Under the pieces are notes generated by a model that was not told where the DNA came from, searched no databases, and worked only from the letters and a program-made list of their open reading frames with translations. This document shows, piece by piece, positions 6,174 through 8,908 of a stretch of 8,908 bases of DNA. The first letter of the stretch is position 1, and each line of letters begins with the position of its first letter. Origin of the DNA: Dehalococcoidia bacterium (GTDB taxonomy: Bacteria; Chloroflexota; Dehalococcoidia; Lucifugimonadales; Lucifugimonadaceae). The DNA lies in contig JAAXHR010000241.1 of the NCBI GenBank assembly GCA_012270805.1, forward strand, positions 1 to 8,908, given 5' to 3'. The position numbers and the translations under genes were made by a program.

Positions 6174-6884
6174 TTGACTTTGTCTGAATACCCTCGCATC
6201 CTTCCGGCCAACGATTCATCAATTCTGATTGAGTTCGGCGACTCGATCGATTACTCGATCAATGCGCGAGTGTATTCTCTGCAATCCGAAATCGAACGAT
6301 CCAATCTCGTGGATGCAGTAATAGAGACCATCCCCTCGTACAGATCGTTGCTGATCGAGTACGACGTCGCCGTTTTGACCTACGCTGAAATCCGAGATCG
6401 CGTTGATGCTCTCATCGGAAAAACAGTTGCTTCCAGTAACCAGATCGGTGATCTCGGAACCGAATCGCATCGGATTCCGGTCGCGTATGGCGGACAGTTC
6501 GGGCCAGACTTGGAGACTGTGGCCGAGCACGCGGGGATAGATGCCGAGGAGGTCGTAGCGATCCATTCGGGTACGGACTATCACGTCTTCATGCTGGGTT
6601 TCGCACCCGGTTTCCCGTATCTGGGCGGCATGGACGAGCGGATTGCTTGTCCGCGGTTGGCAACGCCGCGAACGCGCGTTCCCGCGGGCTCTGTCGGCAT
6701 AGCCGAGTCGCAAACCGGGGTTTATCCGAACGAGAGCCCCGGAGGATGGCAACTTATCGGACGCACACCGATTGCTCTATTCGACGTTAATGCCGAGCCG
6801 CCAGCTGCAATGTTGCCAGGAACTCAGGTCAACTTTGTACCGATATCGCACGAAGAGTACGAAGCCAGGGTCCGGGCTGAGTGA
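6174..6884 (+). CDS. pxpB: 5-oxoprolinase subunit B (KipI/allophanate hydrolase subunit 1 family)
   Basis: A 236-residue protein with the whole family pattern: IPVAYGGQFGPDLETVA (101-117), H131 in the AIHSGTDYHVFMLGFAPGFPYLGG region (129-152), then TPRTRVPAGSVGIAESQTG (164-182) and SPGGWQLIGRTP (188-199). This is the KipI-like subunit, which pairs with PxpC to form the part of 5-oxoprolinase related to allophanate hydrolase and thought to use ATP. No ATG exists in frame until residue 140, and a TAG at 6159 limits the upstream side, so the start must be TTG: 6174 as given, or TTG 6180, which has AGAG at 6170-6173 with 6-base spacing. It follows pxpA by 30 bases and overlaps pxpC by 4. Confidence 0.94.
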   Translation: MTLSEYPRILPANDSSILIEFGDSIDYSINARVYSLQSEIERSNLVDAVIETIPSYRSLLIEYDVAVLTYAEIRDRVDALIGKTVASSNQIGDLGTESHRIPVAYGGQFGPDLETVAEHAGIDAEEVVAIHSGTDYHVFMLGFAPGFPYLGGMDERIACPRLATPRTRVPAGSVGIAESQTGVYPNESPGGWQLIGRTPIALFDVNAEPPAAMLPGTQVNFVPISHEEYEARVRAE

Positions 6885-8023
6885 TTCAAATGGCAGCCTC
6901 GATTCCACGCGTAGAAGTCCTAATGCCGGGCAGCCGACTGACTGTCCAGGATCTAGGTCGACGTGGCAGCCAGCGGTTCGGTGTCTCGGTCAGCGGAGTT
7001 CTCGATCTCCAAGCATCAGTCTTGGCAAACCGCTTGGTGGGCAACCCTGCGACATCGGCGATATTCGAATCCACCTTTGGGGGAACTTCCCTAGTTTTCG
7101 ACGCCGACACCAAAGTCGCGGTTACCGGAGCAGAGGTTTCTGTTGACATTGATGGATTCAACGTTCCGGTTTGGGAAACACTGATTGTGCCCGCGCATGC
7201 GGTGTTAAGCGTCTCGGCTCCCATGGCAGGTTTGTATGCGTATGTCGCTGTCGCCGGCGGCTTAGATGTCCCATCAGTCTTGAGTTCCCGATCGACACAT
7301 GTCGCCTCTGGGATAGGTGGTTTGGGTGGACGAGCTTTGTCATCCGGAGATATTCTGCCAATTGGTGAAGAAACGGACGGAAACGAAAGACCATCTGCAG
7401 GTACGACACGTCCAGCCTCGGTGGCACCCGCGTTTCACGGAGCCGGCCAACCGATAAGAGTCATCGCCGGACCTCAATTCGATGCTTTCGATGATGCTTC
7501 AAAGTCGATATTCTTCGAGTCTCAGTTCGTCGTAAGCAACCTGACCGACCGCCAAGGAGCAAGGTTGGATGGTGCCGAAATTCCAGCAATTGACGGTAAA
7601 CATGACATCGTTTCGGATCCGGCCTACATGGGGGCCGTGCAAGTGCCAGCCGACGGCAAACCCATCATCCTGCTAGCGGATCGACAACCGACCGGAGGAT
7701 ACGCCAAGATCGCTTCGGTGATTTCTGCGGACCTTCCAAGCGTTGTACAAAGAGCTCCTGGTTCGGAGGTCGTATTTGACTTGATTGAAGTCGAGCAGGC
7801 ACAGGAATTGGCGCGGGAATTCAACCACATCATAGGCAACGCTCCACTGCAAGAACCTGCAAATACGTACTCGACGGACTTTAAGGTCGCTGGCGAAACC
7901 TACAATGTTCATTTAGCGCGTCCCTCGAACGCGAGCAGCGGCGATGAAATCGTCTACGTAGATTTCGGCGAAAAAACTGAGATCGTAGCTACCGTTGAAG
8001 TGCTCGAAGAATCTAGCGACTAA
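6881..8023 (+). CDS. pxpC: 5-oxoprolinase subunit C (KipA / biotin-dependent carboxyltransferase-like family) with C-terminal extension
   Basis: A 380-residue protein. The core shows TVQDLGRRGSQRFGVSVSG (21-39), LANRLVGN (48-55), VAVTGAEV (79-86), AVAGGLD (123-129), NLTDRQGARLDG (220-231) and VQVPADGKPIILLADRQPTG (253-272), then GYAKIA. It is the partner of PxpB in the ATP-dependent opening of 5-oxoproline; database names such as biotin-dependent carboxyltransferase come from fold similarity and do not prove biotin use. The start is GTG 6881 in a GTGA overlap with the pxpB stop, with AGGG at 6867-6870; ATG 6890 is an alternative. Core homology ends near residue 315, typical of a 310-330 residue KipA, and about 60 further residues form a beta-rich tail (FKVAGETYNVHLA, EIVYVDFGEKTEIVATVEV) that resembles the N-terminal strands of biotin carriers. 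The next gene follows after 20 bases. Confidence 0.94.
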   Translation: MIQMAASIPRVEVLMPGSRLTVQDLGRRGSQRFGVSVSGVLDLQASVLANRLVGNPATSAIFESTFGGTSLVFDADTKVAVTGAEVSVDIDGFNVPVWETLIVPAHAVLSVSAPMAGLYAYVAVAGGLDVPSVLSSRSTHVASGIGGLGGRALSSGDILPIGEETDGNERPSAGTTRPASVAPAFHGAGQPIRVIAGPQFDAFDDASKSIFFESQFVVSNLTDRQGARLDGAEIPAIDGKHDIVSDPAYMGAVQVPADGKPIILLADRQPTGGYAKIASVISADLPSVVQRAPGSEVVFDLIEVEQAQELAREFNHIIGNAPLQEPANTYSTDFKVAGETYNVHLARPSNASSGDEIVYVDFGEKTEIVATVEVLEESSD

Positions 8024-8043
8024 ACGTCTGCCCAAGAACGAAG

Positions 8044-8439
8044 TTGGATTTTGAACCGATATACGACGGCCTGCAGGTAAGCGGGATTGGGATGGGCATG
8101 ACATCGGTCGTGCTCATCATTTTGGCACTGTCCGTCCGCTTGATGGCGTTGACGGACGCGTATCTGCGCAAGAGAGAAGCAGCCGCCAAAACAGCCTTGA
8201 CGACAGAATCTTCTGATCAATCCACTGCCGATCAAGTTGCTGTTGACGAAACTTCAAGTGGAGCCAAACGGGCTGCAGCGATCGCGGTGGCGATTGCCTT
8301 GTCCCGGAGATCCGAAGAAACCAGTGTCAGCGGAGAAACGCGAATCGCGGTCAACGCTTCAAACTCAACTTACGACGCGTGGCTGACCGATGGAAGAGGC
8401 AGGCAGCGCGCGAAACAGCTCGGCAGGGGATGGCGATGA
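8044..8439 (+). CDS. OadG-like sodium-pump decarboxylase gamma subunit
   Basis: A 131-residue membrane protein. DGLQVSGIGMGMTSVVLIIL (8-27) and the rest of the helix to about 36 match the OadG/MmdD pattern: a glycine- and methionine-rich N-terminus leading into one membrane helix, then a basic segment. A hydrophilic, Ala/Ser/Thr-rich linker follows, then AKRAAAIAVAIALSRR (74-89), the second conserved OadG block, and a basic tail ending YDAWLTDGRGRQRAKQLGRGWR. In oxaloacetate and methylmalonyl-CoA decarboxylases this small subunit anchors the carboxyltransferase to the beta-subunit sodium pump. TTG 8044 is the only start that keeps the whole conserved block, and it lacks a good ribosome site; ATG 8092 would cut into the helix. 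Its stop overlaps the next gene as ATGA. OadG proteins are short and variable, so the name rests on pattern and context. Confidence 0.78.
   Translation: MDFEPIYDGLQVSGIGMGMTSVVLIILALSVRLMALTDAYLRKREAAAKTALTTESSDQSTADQVAVDETSSGAKRAAAIAVAIALSRRSEETSVSGETRIAVNASNSTYDAWLTDGRGRQRAKQLGRGWR
8425..8429 (+). promoter_or_regulatory. Ribosome binding site that sets the biotin carrier start
   Basis: AGGGG sits 6 bases before the ATG at 8436, which overlaps the TGA of the OadG-like gene (ATGA). The frame is open back to 8379, and ATG 8430 touches the AGGGG directly, so 8436 is the reasonable start and implies translational coupling. Confidence 0.7.
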
Positions 8440-8885
8440 CCGATCGCTACCACATCACCGTCGAAGGCGTCACGTACGAAGTCGAAGTTGGCGATATCTC
8501 AGCGTCACCGATAACTGTGGTGGTGGATGGCGTCGAATTCGAGGTTGAGCTTCCTGATGTTGAACCGCTTCAATCGACCGAGTCTAGATCTCAACGCTCG
8601 GCATCCCGTCAAGCACCGCGTCGTCGACCAATGGAAAGAGCCCGTCCCGCATCTGCCGCGGCTTCTGACAACCAAGATGTCGTTCGCGCGCCGATGCCTG
8701 GACGAATCATCAGAGTCAACGTATCGGTCGGTGACAACGTCCAACGAGGTCAATCGATCGTCGTGCTTGAGTCGATGAAGATGGAAAACGCCATCGCAGC
8801 ACCGCGCGATGGTGTTGTTTCTCAAGTCCATGTCGCGGCCGACGAGTCGGTGCAACATGGCCAGTCGTTAGTGGAGTTCGAGTAA
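8436..8885 (+). CDS. Biotin carboxyl carrier protein (biotinyl/lipoyl domain) of a decarboxylase or carboxylase
   Basis: A 149-residue protein in three parts. Residues 1-42 are a beta-rich head holding two similar units (HITVEGVTYEVEVGDI at 6-21, VVVDGVEFEVELPDV at 28-42). Residues 43-80 are a flexible Ser/Arg/Pro/Ala linker with an RRR patch. Residues 82-149 are a complete biotinyl domain with APMPGRI (85-91), VSVGDNVQRGQ (96-106), and the biotin site E112-S-M-K115-M-E-N; K115 is the lysine that biotin ligase modifies. It carries carboxybiotin between active sites. Coupling by ATGA to an OadG-like gene points to a sodium-pump decarboxylase (MmdC-like carrier), although an acyl-CoA carboxylase carrier is also possible. 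No carboxyltransferase, pump or biotin carboxylase gene is visible before the window ends. Confidence 0.93.
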   Translation: MTDRYHITVEGVTYEVEVGDISASPITVVVDGVEFEVELPDVEPLQSTESRSQRSASRQAPRRRPMERARPASAAASDNQDVVRAPMPGRIIRVNVSVGDNVQRGQSIVVLESMKMENAIAAPRDGVVSQVHVAADESVQHGQSLVEFE

Positions 8886-8908
8886 GGGATGTCCGGCGAA
8901 GGAGTGCT

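Noticed and set aside
6219..6752. A 177-codon minus-strand open frame inside pxpB
   Set aside because: It is opposite well-conserved PxpB sequence and its product resembles nothing I know.
6881..8023. PxpC as a true biotin-dependent carboxyltransferase
   Set aside because: The name comes from fold similarity to urea amidolyase parts; with pxpA and pxpB next to it the 5-oxoprolinase role is better supported, though the biotin carrier in the operon keeps the question open.
8379..8435. Upstream start for the biotin carrier at 8379
   Set aside because: It would overlap the OadG-like gene by 61 bases without a ribosome site, while ATG 8436 has AGGGG and an ATGA overlap.

Overview
The window reads as ordinary bacterial chromosome. 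It is densely packed, of moderate to slightly high GC, and uses ATG, GTG and TTG starts. I see no mobile element, RNA gene or CRISPR array. The combination of an AcoA/AcoB-like 2-oxoacid dehydrogenase E1 pair, an atypical Gfo/Idh/MocA oxidoreductase with a CEARMAM motif, the PxpABC 5-oxoprolinase genes and split sodium-pump decarboxylase subunits (OadG-like protein plus separate biotin carrier) would suit an uncultured heterotroph. A marine-type Chloroflexota such as the SAR202/Dehalococcoidia group is my guess, from motif memory only and with low confidence.

Layout. Positions 1-1966 (+): the 3' part of an E1 alpha gene and a complete E1 beta gene of a thiamine-diphosphate 2-oxoacid or acetoin dehydrogenase. 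Positions 1987-2310 (-): a small DUF971 (GBBH-like N-terminal) protein, convergent with E1 beta across a 20-base gap that holds a small GC hairpin. Positions 2436-3509 (+): a Gfo/Idh/MocA-fold oxidoreductase that lacks the usual catalytic EKP lysine. Positions 3576-4631 (+): a RadC/JAMM-family protein with a long unusual N-terminal extension, whose start codon lies in the loop of a perfect 12-bp hairpin. Positions 4558-5268 (-): a class I SAM-dependent methyltransferase whose 3' end overlaps radC by 74 bases.

Positions 5370-8885 (+): a compact five-gene run, pxpA-pxpB-pxpC, then an OadG-like one-helix membrane subunit, then a biotin carboxyl carrier protein. Neighbouring genes overlap by 4 bases or lie 20-30 bases apart. 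PxpA, PxpB and PxpC together hydrolyse 5-oxoproline to glutamate using ATP. The last two genes belong to sodium-pumping biotin decarboxylases of the oxaloacetate/methylmalonyl-CoA type. No carboxyltransferase or beta (membrane pump) subunit lies inside the window, but the run continues towards the right edge.

The parts that most deserve a second look are the co-operonic 5-oxoprolinase and biotin/sodium-pump subunits with an extended PxpC tail, the oxidoreductase that has lost its canonical catalytic residues, and the odd start region of radC.
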